A stretch of DNA of 64,000 nucleotides from contig CAXXFD010000003.1 of assembly GCA_963662905.2 (NCBI GenBank), forward strand, positions 2,294,001-2,358,000, written 5' to 3'. The notes below the pieces were generated by a model. That model was not told where the DNA came from, did no database searches, and saw only the letters and a list, made by a program, of their open reading frames with translations. The position numbers were made by a program, and so were the translations under genes. The DNA is from G963662905 sp963662905. GTDB taxonomy: Bacteria > Bacteroidota > Bacteroidia > Bacteroidales > WRLA01. Numbering within the stretch: position 1 is the stretch's first letter; the number at the start of each line of letters is the position of its first letter. Below are positions 23,394 through 32,939 of this stretch, one piece after another.

Positions 23394-24737
23394 TTATCGG
23401 TTGAAAATTAGTCTTTTGCCTTTAAGTGTTTCGTTAAATTGTTGATCGGCCCAGGCCGGATGTCCGTTCACAAAAGTATGCGTGACCGACCACTTAAATT
23501 CCTGGCCTTCAAACGGTGACCAGCCGCATTTGTAGAAAATATTTTCCGTCGCAACCGTCCTGCTTGTCTTTTTTACCAGCACCAGATCGGCAAAATATCC
23601 TTCACGGATAAAGCCCCTTTCAGCTATGCGGAACAATTTCGCCGGGGCATGGCACATTTTCTCCACAACAAAAGGCAGGCTGAAAATCCCCTGTTCATGC
23701 ATTTCGAGCATCGCCTGAAGCGAATGCTGCACCAGTGGCCCGCCCGATGGGGCTTTAAAATAGGTATTCTGCTTTTCAGGAAGCAAGTGTGGCGCATGAT
23801 CGGTAGCAACAACATCCAGCTTCCCTTCCAGCAATGCTTTTCTCAAACCTTCACGGTCGGCAGGGCTTTTTACAGCAGGGTTCCATTTGATGCGCGTGCC
23901 GTATTTTCTGTAATCATCGCTGCTGAACCAGAGGTGATGCGCACAAACTTCTGCCGTGATTTTCTTTTCTTCCAAAGGGATATCGTTGCGGAATAAATCT
24001 GTTTCCCGCGCAGTGGAAATATGCAGCACGTGTAGCTGCGCACCGTATTTTTCCGCCAGTTCCACGGCCATGCTGCTTGATTTATAACAGGCTTCTGCAC
24101 TGCGGATTATGGGATGTTGTTCCAAAGGGACATCCTCGCCAAATATCGCTTTGGCTGCCGCGATATTTGCCTGGATTGTGGCTTCATCTTCGCAATGTGT
24201 GGCAATGAGCAATGGGGATTCACTGAAAATTCCTTTCAGCGTATCCGGATTGTCAACCAGCATATTTCCTGTGGAACTGCCCATAAATACTTTCAATCCG
24301 CAAACGGTTTTGGGATCTGTTTTTAAAACTTCATCCAGATTGTCGTTGGAGGCGCCCATATAAAAACTGTAATTGGCCAAGGAGACATTTTCAGCCCTTT
24401 TATATTTGTCGGCCAGCAATTCCTGAGTGAGTGTTTGCGGATGGGTATTGGGCATTTCCATATAGGATGTTACCCCTCCGGCCACCGCTGCACGGCTTTC
24501 GCTTTCAATATCAGCTTTTTGCGTAAGGCCGGGCTCACGGAAATGAACTTGGTCGTCAATTACGCCCGGTAGAAGATAGTACCCGCCGGCATCAATAATT
24601 TGGGTGTGGGAAGTGCTTTCAGGAAGCCCGTTTCCTTTGAAAATCTTTTGAATGCGTTCATTTTCAATCAATACAGAACCGGTAAATTCCTGTCCTTCAT
24701 TGATGATTGTGGCATTTTTAATTAAGGTTTTGCTCAT
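23394..24737 (-). CDS. pyrC: Dihydroorotase, Bacteroidota type
   Basis: This 447-residue amidohydrolase catalyses the reversible cyclisation of carbamoyl aspartate to dihydroorotate in pyrimidine synthesis. VIDDQVHFREPGLTQKADIE (residues ~59-78) matches the dihydroorotase signature, with Gln in place of the first His of the metal-binding His-x-His. MEMPNTHPQT, VFMGSSTGNMLVD and DVVATDHAPHLLPEK follow, the last holding the catalytic Asp. The DDQVH variant is what I recall for Bacteroides dihydroorotases, so it is probably a lineage trait. It lies 47 bp after the glycosyltransferase gene and 6 bp before a lipoprotein gene. Confidence 0.92.
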   Translation of the reverse strand: MSKTLIKNATIINEGQEFTGSVLIENERIQKIFKGNGLPESTSHTQIIDAGGYYLLPGVIDDQVHFREPGLTQKADIESESRAAVAGGVTSYMEMPNTHPQTLTQELLADKYKRAENVSLANYSFYMGASNDNLDEVLKTDPKTVCGLKVFMGSSTGNMLVDNPDTLKGIFSESPLLIATHCEDEATIQANIAAAKAIFGEDVPLEQHPIIRSAEACYKSSSMAVELAEKYGAQLHVLHISTARETDLFRNDIPLEEKKITAEVCAHHLWFSSDDYRKYGTRIKWNPAVKSPADREGLRKALLEGKLDVVATDHAPHLLPEKQNTYFKAPSGGPLVQHSLQAMLEMHEQGIFSLPFVVEKMCHAPAKLFRIAERGFIREGYFADLVLVKKTSRTVATENIFYKCGWSPFEGQEFKWSVTHTFVNGHPAWADQQFNETLKGKRLIFNR

Positions 24738-24784
24738 AGGTTTGGTTTTTTTATTGTGTGCCTATCAGCAGTTTACAGGATTGC

Positions 24785-25516
24785 TTAATCCTTTGCCGGG
24801 GCAATTTTTTTAAAGCGGAGTTTGATTACGCCTATGGCCGCTTCCTTGAAAATCCCTTTGCTCATCTTGGAGGTTCCTTTGGTGCGGTCGGTAAATATGA
24901 TCGGCACTTCCTTGATGACAAAGCCAAGTTTAAATGCGGTATATTTCATCTCGATCTGGAAGGCATAGCCCATAAAACGGATTTCGTCCAGATTAATGGT
25001 TTCCAATACCCTGCGGCGGTAACATTTAAAGCCTGCAGTGGTGTCGCGTATGCTGATGCCGAGAATGGTACGTACATAAGCTGATGCGTAGTACGACATC
25101 AAAACACGTCCCATAGGCCAGTTGACCACATTGACACCTGTGATGTAGCGCGAACCAATGGCCAGGTCATTGCCTTCAATTGCCGTGGCATGGTACAAGC
25201 GCTCAAGGTCTTCCGGATTGTGCGAAAAATCGGCATCCATCTCAAAGATGTATTCATAATCGCGCGCCAGAGCCCAGCGGAAACCATGGATATAAGCAGT
25301 GCCCAGCCCAAGTTTTCCCTTGCGTTCTTCAATAAAAAGCTGCTCAGGAAATTCCTGCATCAGCCGTTTTACAATTGCTGCTGTGCCATCAGGAGAATTA
25401 TCTTCAACGATCAGAATATGGAAATCTTTTTCCAAAGAAAAAACTTTCCGGATAATAGCTTCTATATTCTCTTTCTCGTTGTAAGTCGGTATTATGACCA
25501 GGCTATCTGATTTCAT
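24785..25516 (-). CDS. Polyprenol monophosphomannose synthase (GT2)
   Basis: This 243-residue family 2 glycosyltransferase opens with VIIPTYNEKENIEAIIRKV and VEDNSPDGTA. A DAD metal-binding motif (EMDADFSHNPEDL, Asp 94 and 96) follows, then DTTAGFKCYRR and the C-terminal KEVPIIFTDRTKGTSKMS typical of dolichyl/polyprenyl-phosphate mannosyltransferases. It has no C-terminal membrane helices, so it is the short soluble form. The product, a lipid-linked mannose, would feed O-glycosylation or lipoglycan synthesis. Its place upstream of pyrC is a common Bacteroidota arrangement. Confidence 0.88.
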   Translation of the reverse strand: MKSDSLVIIPTYNEKENIEAIIRKVFSLEKDFHILIVEDNSPDGTAAIVKRLMQEFPEQLFIEERKGKLGLGTAYIHGFRWALARDYEYIFEMDADFSHNPEDLERLYHATAIEGNDLAIGSRYITGVNVVNWPMGRVLMSYYASAYVRTILGISIRDTTAGFKCYRRRVLETINLDEIRFMGYAFQIEMKYTAFKLGFVIKEVPIIFTDRTKGTSKMSKGIFKEAAIGVIKLRFKKIAPAKD

Positions 25517-25589
25517 CAGGATCGTTTAAATAAGTGAATCTATACTGTGGCAATCAAAATGCAAAGATAAAGTTTTTGCGCATAAAAAA

Positions 25590-25616
25590 AGGGGCAGTCC
25601 CAATGGAATAGCCCCT
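25590..25616. terminator. Terminator between the endonuclease and GT2 genes
   Basis: The stem AGGGGC / GCCCCT (25590-25595 and 25611-25616) is flanked by A7 on the left and T6 on the right, so it can act in both directions. On the minus strand it follows the endonuclease stop at 25654. Confidence 0.8.
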
Positions 25617-25653
25617 GTTTTTTATCATTCAATCAGCTTTTGCCGAATTGTGT

Positions 25654-27834
25654 TTATTTTTGAATAATCAGCTTTTTGCTTATGCTTCCGCTTTCGGTGT
25701 TGAACTGCATCATATACAGGCCGTTGCTGAACCGGTCAAGGTCAATGCTCAGCACCTGGTCGCCGGCTTGCAGCATTTCTTCTGCAGAGTAAACCTTCTG
25801 GCCTTTGTTGTTGTATATGAATACAGTAACATTGGTGTTCATGATCGTTTCAAACTTCAGCTTCATCTGGCTGGTGGCCGGATTAGGATACATCTCAAGG
25901 CTTCCGTTGCTGAGGATTTCATCGATTGCAGAACCTTGCCAGCTGAAAGTCATTTCTGTTTCTTCCATTTCGTTTCCGGCCAGATCGGTTACGCCTTTTA
26001 TAGTAATGTTATAATCGCCATTGCTTAAATTGGAAATTTTCAGGTAAACCAAATTGGTCTGGATTGCATGCATATTGGCTTCTTTCACTTCAACGCCCTG
26101 GTCAATAGTGTAGTTGGCAGCGAGTTCTGCTGTTGCCGCAGATAAAGCTTCGTTGAAGGAAACTTTCAATGTGCTGTCGTTTGTGGCCTCAACAGAAATT
26201 ACCTCAGGAGCAACAATATCGGATGCCGGTTGAACATCGGTTTCCAAACGCAATTCAATTTTCCATTCATCAAAATCGAAGTTGAGCGGGCCGGTAACTT
26301 TATAGGAATCACCTTTTACAGGTTCGTATTCAAAAATGCTGGTATTGTGCACGGCGAGGTCGCCACTGCCGTCGTTAACCTGCCACATATAATAATTGCT
26401 CTGGTATTCGGCATCGGTACAAACGGCATTGTTTACGCGCACCAAAACGGATTCCCATTCTTCGCCGCCATCGCCGGTATTGATTTCTGCCGGTTCGGGC
26501 AGTGCGTTGTTGGATGAAATGTGATAGTAAGCACTAATGTCTTTCAGCTCCGTTTTGCTATAGTACTCTTCAATTACACCGGTTACAATAATGCTGTCGC
26601 CGATTTGCGGACCATGATTTGCATCGTAAATAAACAGCCCGTTCCAGGCTCCTGTGCCATCCTGAAGGAAATAATTGTTTCCGAAAGCTCCGGTTACAAC
26701 ACCTGTTGTGCTTACTGTTTCCCCGGCATAAGGGCTTTCTTCCTGCTGGCCCTGAATGTCATAGATTGTAGTAATGGTTCCATTGAAAATCGGAGCGACA
26801 TAATAATTATAAATAATGTTCTCTCCGGTATTGTTGCCATCTGTAGCTACAATTTTGTAGAAAATGTTTGTTTGTCCGGCCTGGCCGCCGATATTGGCAG
26901 TGTAAACGCCTTTGCCTGAAGTCATTTCAACTTCATTGCTGAGGTTGTCATAGCTTGTTCCCCAATATAATTTTACAGAAGTGAATGCAGTTGGGCCATG
27001 CATGTTTGCTGAGATGGTAACCGTTTCTTCTTCCCTTGGGTTTTTGGGACTTTGATGTACATTATCAGCATAAATATCCGGAGCTGATGCCGTTCCCCAG
27101 ATCATATCCACAAATTCAGGATGGTCGATAAAAGGGTTGCGGTTTTCCTGCCATTGGAAGATGACGTTGTTGCGGTTGCGCTCAAAATCATCCGGTGGGT
27201 CGAGCTGGTTCCATGCCAGCAAAGTGCTGAGTTTTCCCATTTCCGGAGCAGGATATGTGTTCACATAGTCCACAACTTTCAGGTCGCGTTCGCCATTATT
27301 GCCTTCGTAACGGGTTGCCATATAAAAAATAATACGAGCAATGTCGCCTTTTACCGCATCGCGGGGCTCCCAGGTATCGCTGGTAGTGAAGCAGCCGGGT
27401 GCTTCTGTAACTTCAGTTCCGCCATTGTCAAAATCCTTATTGCTGCGCAGTGTGTTCACCGAGGCGTCTGCTGGTTTCAGGTTGTGCACATCATTAAACA
27501 TGGGGGGGACTTCATTGAAGTTTCCGTGCGATTTGGCCCAAACGTGCTCACGGTTGATCTGGTCTCCACCGGTTCCGTAGTCGTTATTGGCTTGCGAACG
27601 TCCGGTATAAACCAGGATTACATTGTTTGGGTTTGTTGGGTCGGCATCAGAAAACTTCATAATGGTTTTTGATGCAAAATAGGAATATTGCCTGTGGTCA
27701 TCGATAATGCCATTGAGTGCGGTTTTTAGTTCATCACCGGTTTTTCCACCAGTGCCGTTATAGTATCCGGTAGGCTGGGCAATAGCTTGAAGGCTCCATA
27801 GCCCCAGGATCATTAAGATTAATCTGATTTTCAT
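25654..27834 (-). CDS. Secreted endonuclease I (EndA/NucM family) with OB/Ig-like domains and T9SS sorting domain
   Basis: This 726-residue protein has a signal peptide (LILMILGLWSLQAIAQ). Residues ~20-270 are an endonuclease I domain with a ββα-metal site: NREHVWAKSHG (His 97), NDVHNLKPADAS, then the NxxR-like NTLRSNKDF. An Ig-like domain follows (~275-360), then an OB-fold-like region (VVTGAFGNNYFLQDGTGAWN, ~370-540) as seen in large extracellular nucleases. A second Ig-like domain and a type A sorting domain close it (YPNPATSQMKLKFE, NGLYMMQFNT). It should cleave DNA or RNA outside the cell. It starts 18 bp after the TonB receptor gene, with which it is probably co-transcribed. Confidence 0.92.
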   Translation of the reverse strand: MKIRLILMILGLWSLQAIAQPTGYYNGTGGKTGDELKTALNGIIDDHRQYSYFASKTIMKFSDADPTNPNNVILVYTGRSQANNDYGTGGDQINREHVWAKSHGNFNEVPPMFNDVHNLKPADASVNTLRSNKDFDNGGTEVTEAPGCFTTSDTWEPRDAVKGDIARIIFYMATRYEGNNGERDLKVVDYVNTYPAPEMGKLSTLLAWNQLDPPDDFERNRNNVIFQWQENRNPFIDHPEFVDMIWGTASAPDIYADNVHQSPKNPREEETVTISANMHGPTAFTSVKLYWGTSYDNLSNEVEMTSGKGVYTANIGGQAGQTNIFYKIVATDGNNTGENIIYNYYVAPIFNGTITTIYDIQGQQEESPYAGETVSTTGVVTGAFGNNYFLQDGTGAWNGLFIYDANHGPQIGDSIIVTGVIEEYYSKTELKDISAYYHISSNNALPEPAEINTGDGGEEWESVLVRVNNAVCTDAEYQSNYYMWQVNDGSGDLAVHNTSIFEYEPVKGDSYKVTGPLNFDFDEWKIELRLETDVQPASDIVAPEVISVEATNDSTLKVSFNEALSAATAELAANYTIDQGVEVKEANMHAIQTNLVYLKISNLSNGDYNITIKGVTDLAGNEMEETEMTFSWQGSAIDEILSNGSLEMYPNPATSQMKLKFETIMNTNVTVFIYNNKGQKVYSAEEMLQAGDQVLSIDLDRFSNGLYMMQFNTESGSISKKLIIQK

Positions 27835-27852
27835 TTTGTTGATATTAATTTT

Positions 27853-30585
27853 TTAAAAAGTCATTTGTAGTGAGATATTAAACCTGCGGCCCAGACCGAA
27901 ATAAGCACGGGCAGATTTAGCATCAAAATCTTTGTAATAATACCCATTATTATCTGCATCAGTTACATAAACTTCATCAAGGAGATTTAATACACTTCCT
28001 CTTATATTAAAACTTGTCTTCTTAATATTGAACTTATAGCCTAAATGCAAATCAATAATAAAGTAATCTGGGATTTTCCAGGATTGCCGTGGATTGCCGT
28101 TCTCATCAAAGGATAGAGGGTTTCTTTTTGGATCTAATTCAAGGGGGTCAAATTCTGAATAGTGTTTTCCAAAATAGGTAAGGGATGCTTTAATATATGT
28201 ATTTTTAATAGGCTCTATCCTTATACTTTCACGGTTTTGAAGTTGTGCTGCATCGCCTACATATATGCCTTTTGCATCAAAGTATCTAATACCAACAAGT
28301 TCTTGTGCTTCATTGTAAACTCTGGCGCTATCTGCTGAAGTCCACTTCCAATCACCAATAGATAAGAGCGATTCAAATAAAATTTTATCAGTAATTTGAT
28401 ATGCAAACTCAAACTCAAGGCCCATGTGCCTGGCATCCATACCGTTAATGTTGATCGTATAATTCTCGTCTGAATTTGGGTCTTGTTCAGTATAGGTTCT
28501 GTCAGCAGGTTTGTTTGACCAAATAGTATAATAAGAATTAAAATTAAATGTAATTTTTGAATTGTAATAACTATAGCCTAATTCGAACGCTTTAATTTCT
28601 TCATTTTTTATGTCTAAGAGTTTTGTATTGGCATTATCATAAATATTTTTAAAACGAGGGGCTTTGTGGATATAACCCATGTTTCCAAAGATATTCATGT
28701 TATCATTAATATTGTAGTTTACACCTCCTTTTATTGTTCCGCCAGCAAACCAACTCCAACCTGTATGAGCATATACAGCCTCAGGAGAATTAATATTATA
28801 AACCACGCCATTATATTCGACTTCTGTGTCATATGAAACCCTCAGGACTGTATCTTTCAATTCGACCATTTTAGGTTTAAAATAATCTATCCTTTTGTTT
28901 CCGCTATATGATCCGGTGATGTTTAAAAATGCACTTAAATTATTCTTTTTAAATGATAATTGTCCAAATATTCCTCCCCATCTAACTAATGCGTCATTAT
29001 GATAATATATTTTATCTCCTTCATAATATTTTTCTTTTTTAGGAGCATTTGAATTATAATCGTCAGACATATATTTGCCCCCAAGGAGATCATATACTTC
29101 TCTGTAATGTTCTCCCCGGTAATCTCTTAGGTCAAGTCCACCTGATAAGTTCCAGAATTCGTTGATTTCCAATGAAAAAGTTGAAAGTAATCCATACCAG
29201 AAGTGGTTATTTATGGAAGAATACTGATATACATCGGAATTTCCGTTTGGATTATTAATGTTTGCATCATAAGCTGATTGTAGATTTATTTGACCTTCGG
29301 AAGTAGGATTTGGTGTGTTTTTTAGTCCTGTTCCTCCTCCACTACCAACTGAAAGATAAAGTATGTTTGAAATATACAGATTGTCATTCACATTCCAAAA
29401 ATCACTTAAAGAAAACATTGGTTTGTGGTAGTAGTTTTTTTTGCTGTTTAAGGCTTCTCTTGGTGCACTATTAATTCCGCCATCTGCGTTAACAGTATAC
29501 CGTTCTAGCCATCCCCAATCAGGATTATACTTTCTTCCCAAATTGACAAATGTTCCCGGAATAATGTCATCTCTATTTACTCCATTATTAAATGCATATG
29601 TTGAGTCAATCTCCACCAATGGACTTTTTGTACTTCTTTGGCCATGTTCCTGAGGTGCTCCCATAGCTTTAAAGCTGATGTGGTGGTTTCCAAGTTCTTT
29701 ATCGATGCGTAAAAAATAGAACCAGCCTTCTGTCCAGGTTTGATCAACCCAGCCATCACCTCTCTTATAAGAACCTGCGGCAGTGATTCCCCATCCATTT
29801 TTCATTCTTCCTGTTGTAAGCCCAACCGATGTTCTCAAGAACAGGTCGCTTCCGACTTCCTGTTTTATGGTGTACAAAGGTTTAGACCCAATACCTTTTG
29901 TTTGGAGGTTAATTGTACCTCCTACAGAGGGAATTGCTAGTTTGGATTTTCCTAATCCACGCTGAATCTGGGTGTTTTGCATTACAACATCCAGACCAAA
30001 CCAGTTCGACCAATATACCCAGCCGTTTTCCATATCATTTACCGGAATACCGTCCAGCATCACAGCAACATTTCGTTGGTTGAATCCACGTATATTGATG
30101 CGCGAATCGCCATCGCCACCGCCTTGTTGTGTGGCATAAACACCGGGTGTGGCATTGAGGATCAGTGGAATATCCTGACTGGCCAGCTCTTCTTCCAGTT
30201 TTATCGATTCGATATTGGAGAAGGCTACCGGCGTTTCACGGGTTTTGGCCATGTCGCCAACTACCTCAACTTCAGATAACATAGTGTAGTTGAGTGCGAA
30301 GTTGATCGTTTGCACCGCTTTGTTTATTGTAATGTTTTTGGTTTGGGTATCAAACCCAACATAGCTGATGGTCAGGGTGTAATCACCATAAGGCAATTCC
30401 ATTGTATAATCTCCATCAAGACCGGTTACAACGCCCTTGCCCGGAGCATAAGTAACATTGGCACCAATCAGGCTTTCACCTGTGCTTTTGTCTGTTATAA
30501 TGCCTTTGATCGTCCCTTTCTGTGCAAAAAGCGTTACAGACATTAAAAGTAAGCCGGTGAATAAGGCTATTTTCCTGCAATTCAT
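27853..30585 (-). CDS. TonB-dependent outer-membrane receptor with carboxypeptidase-regulatory-like N-terminus
   Basis: This 910-residue protein has a signal peptide (LFTGLLLMSVTLFAQ). A CarboxypepD_reg-like domain follows (residues ~23-110, GTIKGIITDKSTGESLIGAN), then the plug (DIPLILNATPGVYATQQGGG, INIRGFNQRNVAVMLDGIPV). A 22-strand barrel ends in an aromatic residue (RRFNISLQMTF), the signal for BAM insertion. No SusD-like gene is adjacent, so the substrate may be small or soluble. The co-oriented endonuclease immediately downstream points to products of nucleic-acid degradation or a phosphate/metal ligand; this is inference. Confidence 0.9.
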   Translation of the reverse strand: MNCRKIALFTGLLLMSVTLFAQKGTIKGIITDKSTGESLIGANVTYAPGKGVVTGLDGDYTMELPYGDYTLTISYVGFDTQTKNITINKAVQTINFALNYTMLSEVEVVGDMAKTRETPVAFSNIESIKLEEELASQDIPLILNATPGVYATQQGGGDGDSRINIRGFNQRNVAVMLDGIPVNDMENGWVYWSNWFGLDVVMQNTQIQRGLGKSKLAIPSVGGTINLQTKGIGSKPLYTIKQEVGSDLFLRTSVGLTTGRMKNGWGITAAGSYKRGDGWVDQTWTEGWFYFLRIDKELGNHHISFKAMGAPQEHGQRSTKSPLVEIDSTYAFNNGVNRDDIIPGTFVNLGRKYNPDWGWLERYTVNADGGINSAPREALNSKKNYYHKPMFSLSDFWNVNDNLYISNILYLSVGSGGGTGLKNTPNPTSEGQINLQSAYDANINNPNGNSDVYQYSSINNHFWYGLLSTFSLEINEFWNLSGGLDLRDYRGEHYREVYDLLGGKYMSDDYNSNAPKKEKYYEGDKIYYHNDALVRWGGIFGQLSFKKNNLSAFLNITGSYSGNKRIDYFKPKMVELKDTVLRVSYDTEVEYNGVVYNINSPEAVYAHTGWSWFAGGTIKGGVNYNINDNMNIFGNMGYIHKAPRFKNIYDNANTKLLDIKNEEIKAFELGYSYYNSKITFNFNSYYTIWSNKPADRTYTEQDPNSDENYTININGMDARHMGLEFEFAYQITDKILFESLLSIGDWKWTSADSARVYNEAQELVGIRYFDAKGIYVGDAAQLQNRESIRIEPIKNTYIKASLTYFGKHYSEFDPLELDPKRNPLSFDENGNPRQSWKIPDYFIIDLHLGYKFNIKKTSFNIRGSVLNLLDEVYVTDADNNGYYYKDFDAKSARAYFGLGRRFNISLQMTF

Positions 30586-30621
30586 TATTCTAATTATTAA
30601 GTTTTGGTTTTTGCTAAGACA

Positions 30622-30658
30622 AAATTGGCACCCTTGGGCTAACCGAGGATGCCAATTT
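30622..30658 (-). terminator. Hairpin after the lamin-tail gene
   Basis: A stem AAATTGGCA / TGCCAATTT (30622-30630 and 30650-30658) can be extended inward by imperfect CCTTGG/CCGAGG pairing. It is followed on the minus strand by TTTTGTC. It lies between the lamin-tail gene stop and the TonB receptor start, so the receptor may have its own promoter or depend on read-through. Confidence 0.55.
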
Positions 30659-30675
30659 ATAATGAGAATTTTATC

Positions 30676-31653
30676 TTATTCTTTTACGAATTTCCGTACA
30701 ATCTGTTGATCGTTAGTGAGCCGTGCCTTAATGAAATAAATGCCGCTTTCAACATCATTGATGTTAAATGTACTGCTGAATGTGGCAAAACCAAATTCAC
30801 GTTCGGCAATAACCTGGCCTGTGATGCTCATAATTAGAACGCTTTCGATAGCTTCTTCGCTTTCAATGGTCAGTTGGCCGTCAGAAACCGGGTTTGGATA
30901 AAACTTAAAGCTGGCTTCTGCCAAATCATTTACCGATGCATTGTTGCAGTCGCACACATGGCTTCCCAGGTTTTCAAAAGTGTTTTCAGGAAGACTGTCA
31001 TATTGCATGGCAACATTAAAAACTGCCGGGTTTTCTGTAATCCCTTCTGTAACCTGTGGTTTGCGGATCAGGGAATGATCTCTTGTCCAGCTCATCCAAA
31101 ATAAGGGGCCTACGATATAATCTGTAATGGTATAATCTGTGGGTACACCATTGTCGTTATATGTGATTGTAGTGTCTGTAACATTTGTCCAGCCATTTTC
31201 GGGGTCTGGGTTGCCAGCGCGAGCGAAAATATCAACGGCTTCACCTCCAATTTTTTCAAGAGCCATTGCATCATTGCCATTGAAATACATGGCTTTATTT
31301 ATCTCGTAGATCGGACATAAAAAAGTGTCCGCTTTTGCTTGTAATGCTAAATCTACCATAATGTCTTGCCCTGTTCCATTTGGATCGCGTTTGTCCAGAA
31401 CTACTACATAAGTGCTTTTGGGTTGGATCGTGCCACCGAGTGCAACACCATTTGGAGTAGTTCCACCATTGGAATAACGAACCAGCTGATACGCAGAGAG
31501 ATCAATTACATTGTCTGTTGGGTTGTAAATCTCAATGGCTTTGTTGTTGCCGGAACCTTCTACATATTCCGAGATAAAAAGTTCGGAACATTCCTGAGCG
31601 ATAATAAACTGACTCACAAAGAGAGCCATAATAAAAAGTAAAGCTTTTTTCAT
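30676..31653 (-). CDS. Lamin-tail-domain secreted protein with T9SS sorting domain
   Basis: This 325-residue protein has a signal peptide (LLFIMALFVSQFIIAQ) and then a lamin tail domain (LFISEYVEGSGNNKAIEIYN, IDLSAYQLVRYSNGG, TYVVVLDKRD) to about residue 200. A type A sorting domain follows (YPNPVSDGQLTIES, then SGIYFIKARL). Lamin tail domains are common accessory modules of extracellular nucleases such as ExeM, where they may help DNA or surface binding. The neighbouring endonuclease I and EEP-family genes fit that role. No nuclease motif is present in this protein itself. Confidence 0.87.
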   Translation of the reverse strand: MKKALLFIMALFVSQFIIAQECSELFISEYVEGSGNNKAIEIYNPTDNVIDLSAYQLVRYSNGGTTPNGVALGGTIQPKSTYVVVLDKRDPNGTGQDIMVDLALQAKADTFLCPIYEINKAMYFNGNDAMALEKIGGEAVDIFARAGNPDPENGWTNVTDTTITYNDNGVPTDYTITDYIVGPLFWMSWTRDHSLIRKPQVTEGITENPAVFNVAMQYDSLPENTFENLGSHVCDCNNASVNDLAEASFKFYPNPVSDGQLTIESEEAIESVLIMSITGQVIAEREFGFATFSSTFNINDVESGIYFIKARLTNDQQIVRKFVKE

Positions 31654-31882
31654 AATACTATTTGTTTTAGTGTGTTTCGGGTGGCAAAAATACTAAAAAT
31701 GATGCTATTTCATCGGCTTTCATATTAATTTAAAGCAAAATACCGGAAATTATTCCCGGAAATTGTCCTGTTGTTTCCATATTGCTGCAGTTTTTCTCAT
31801 TCTGAATTTGTATTTTCGCCGCATAAATAAAACAGTTCACGAATTTTTCCGAATGAAGCTAATTACCACTTATAACCTGATG

Positions 31883-32905
31883 ATGAAAAAATATTTCCTG
31901 TTTTTTGTTGTGCCGCTTATGATGATGGCCGCTTGCAGCAATGCCCAGAAAGAGGACAAAATTGCCCTGGGTTTTTATAATCTCGAAAACCTTTTTGATA
32001 CCATTGATAATCCCAATGTACGCGATACAGAATTTACTCCCAAAGGCGATAAAGAATGGGACAGCCGGCGCTACGAAACAAAACTGAAAAATATGGCGCA
32101 AACCATCAGCCGTATTGGTACAGATAAAGATGGGCGTGGTTTGGCCGTTGTAGGAATCTGCGAAGTGGAAAACCGTGGCGTTGTGGAAGATCTGGTTGCT
32201 GAAGAATCCCTGCGCGGGCGCGATTATCAGATCATCCACCACGATTCCCCGGATGCACGCGGCATCGATTGTGCTTTGCTCTATCAGGCAGATTTATTTG
32301 AACCTACGGCCACAAAAGTATATCCATTGGTTATGGACGATTTGCTTGATTTTGAATCGCGCGATCAGCTTTTGGTCAGTGGTTTGCTGCAAGGTGAGAA
32401 AGTCCATGTTTTGGTCAACCATTGGCCATCGCGCTATGGCGGTACAGAAAAAACCATCCCAATGCGCGCTGCTGCAGCCCGTTTGGCTAAGCACATCAGC
32501 GATAGCCTGCGCAGCATAAACCCGGATGCAAAAATCCTGATTATGGGCGACCTGAACGACGATCCACAGGACGCCAGTGTTTATGAAATCCTGGGTGCAA
32601 AAGAAAGTAAAGAAAAAGCAGGTGAAAATGGGTTTTATAACCCCATGAACCTGATGCACAAAAATGGTGATGGTACATTGACCTATCGTGGAAAATGGAA
32701 CCTTTTTGACCAGATTGTCCTCTCGCCCGGCCTGTTTAACGGAACCGAAGGCTGGCAACTTCAGGGTGCTTATGTCTATCGCGATAAGGATATCATTGTA
32801 CAGGAAGGTAAATACAAAGACCATCCGCTACGGACTTTTGGCGGAAAAAAATACCTCGCCGGATACAGCGACCACCTGCCGGTTTATGTTGTTCTGGAAC
32901 AATAA
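31883..32905 (+). CDS. Endonuclease/exonuclease/phosphatase (EEP) family lipoprotein
   Basis: I start at the ATG at 31883 (340 residues; 31880 is equivalent), because it opens a lipoprotein signal (MKKYFLFFVVPLMMMAAC). The EEP fold is marked by ALGFYNLENLFD, the metal-binding Glu in GICEVENRGV, HVLVNHWPSRYGG, ILIMGDLNDDPQD and the final SDHLPVYVV with the catalytic Asp-His. All expected active-site residues are present. It probably cleaves a phosphodiester or phosphomonoester at the cell surface. It is divergent from the lamin-tail gene, and its paralogue faces it across a shared terminator. Confidence 0.88.
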   Translation: MKKYFLFFVVPLMMMAACSNAQKEDKIALGFYNLENLFDTIDNPNVRDTEFTPKGDKEWDSRRYETKLKNMAQTISRIGTDKDGRGLAVVGICEVENRGVVEDLVAEESLRGRDYQIIHHDSPDARGIDCALLYQADLFEPTATKVYPLVMDDLLDFESRDQLLVSGLLQGEKVHVLVNHWPSRYGGTEKTIPMRAAAARLAKHISDSLRSINPDAKILIMGDLNDDPQDASVYEILGAKESKEKAGENGFYNPMNLMHKNGDGTLTYRGKWNLFDQIVLSPGLFNGTEGWQLQGAYVYRDKDIIVQEGKYKDHPLRTFGGKKYLAGYSDHLPVYVVLEQ

Positions 32906-32939
32906 ACCTGACAGGTCTTGGTGACCTGTCAGGTTTATT
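32901..32939. terminator. Bidirectional terminator: 17-bp perfect stem overlapping both stop codons
   Basis: AATAAACCTGACAGGTC (32901-32917) pairs perfectly with 32923-32939 around a 5-nt loop (TTGGT). The TAA at 32903-32905 of the plus-strand gene and the stop at 32935-32937 of the minus-strand gene both lie inside the stem. The ACCTGACAGGT core recalls repeated intergenic hairpins of Bacteroidota. Confidence 0.8.
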
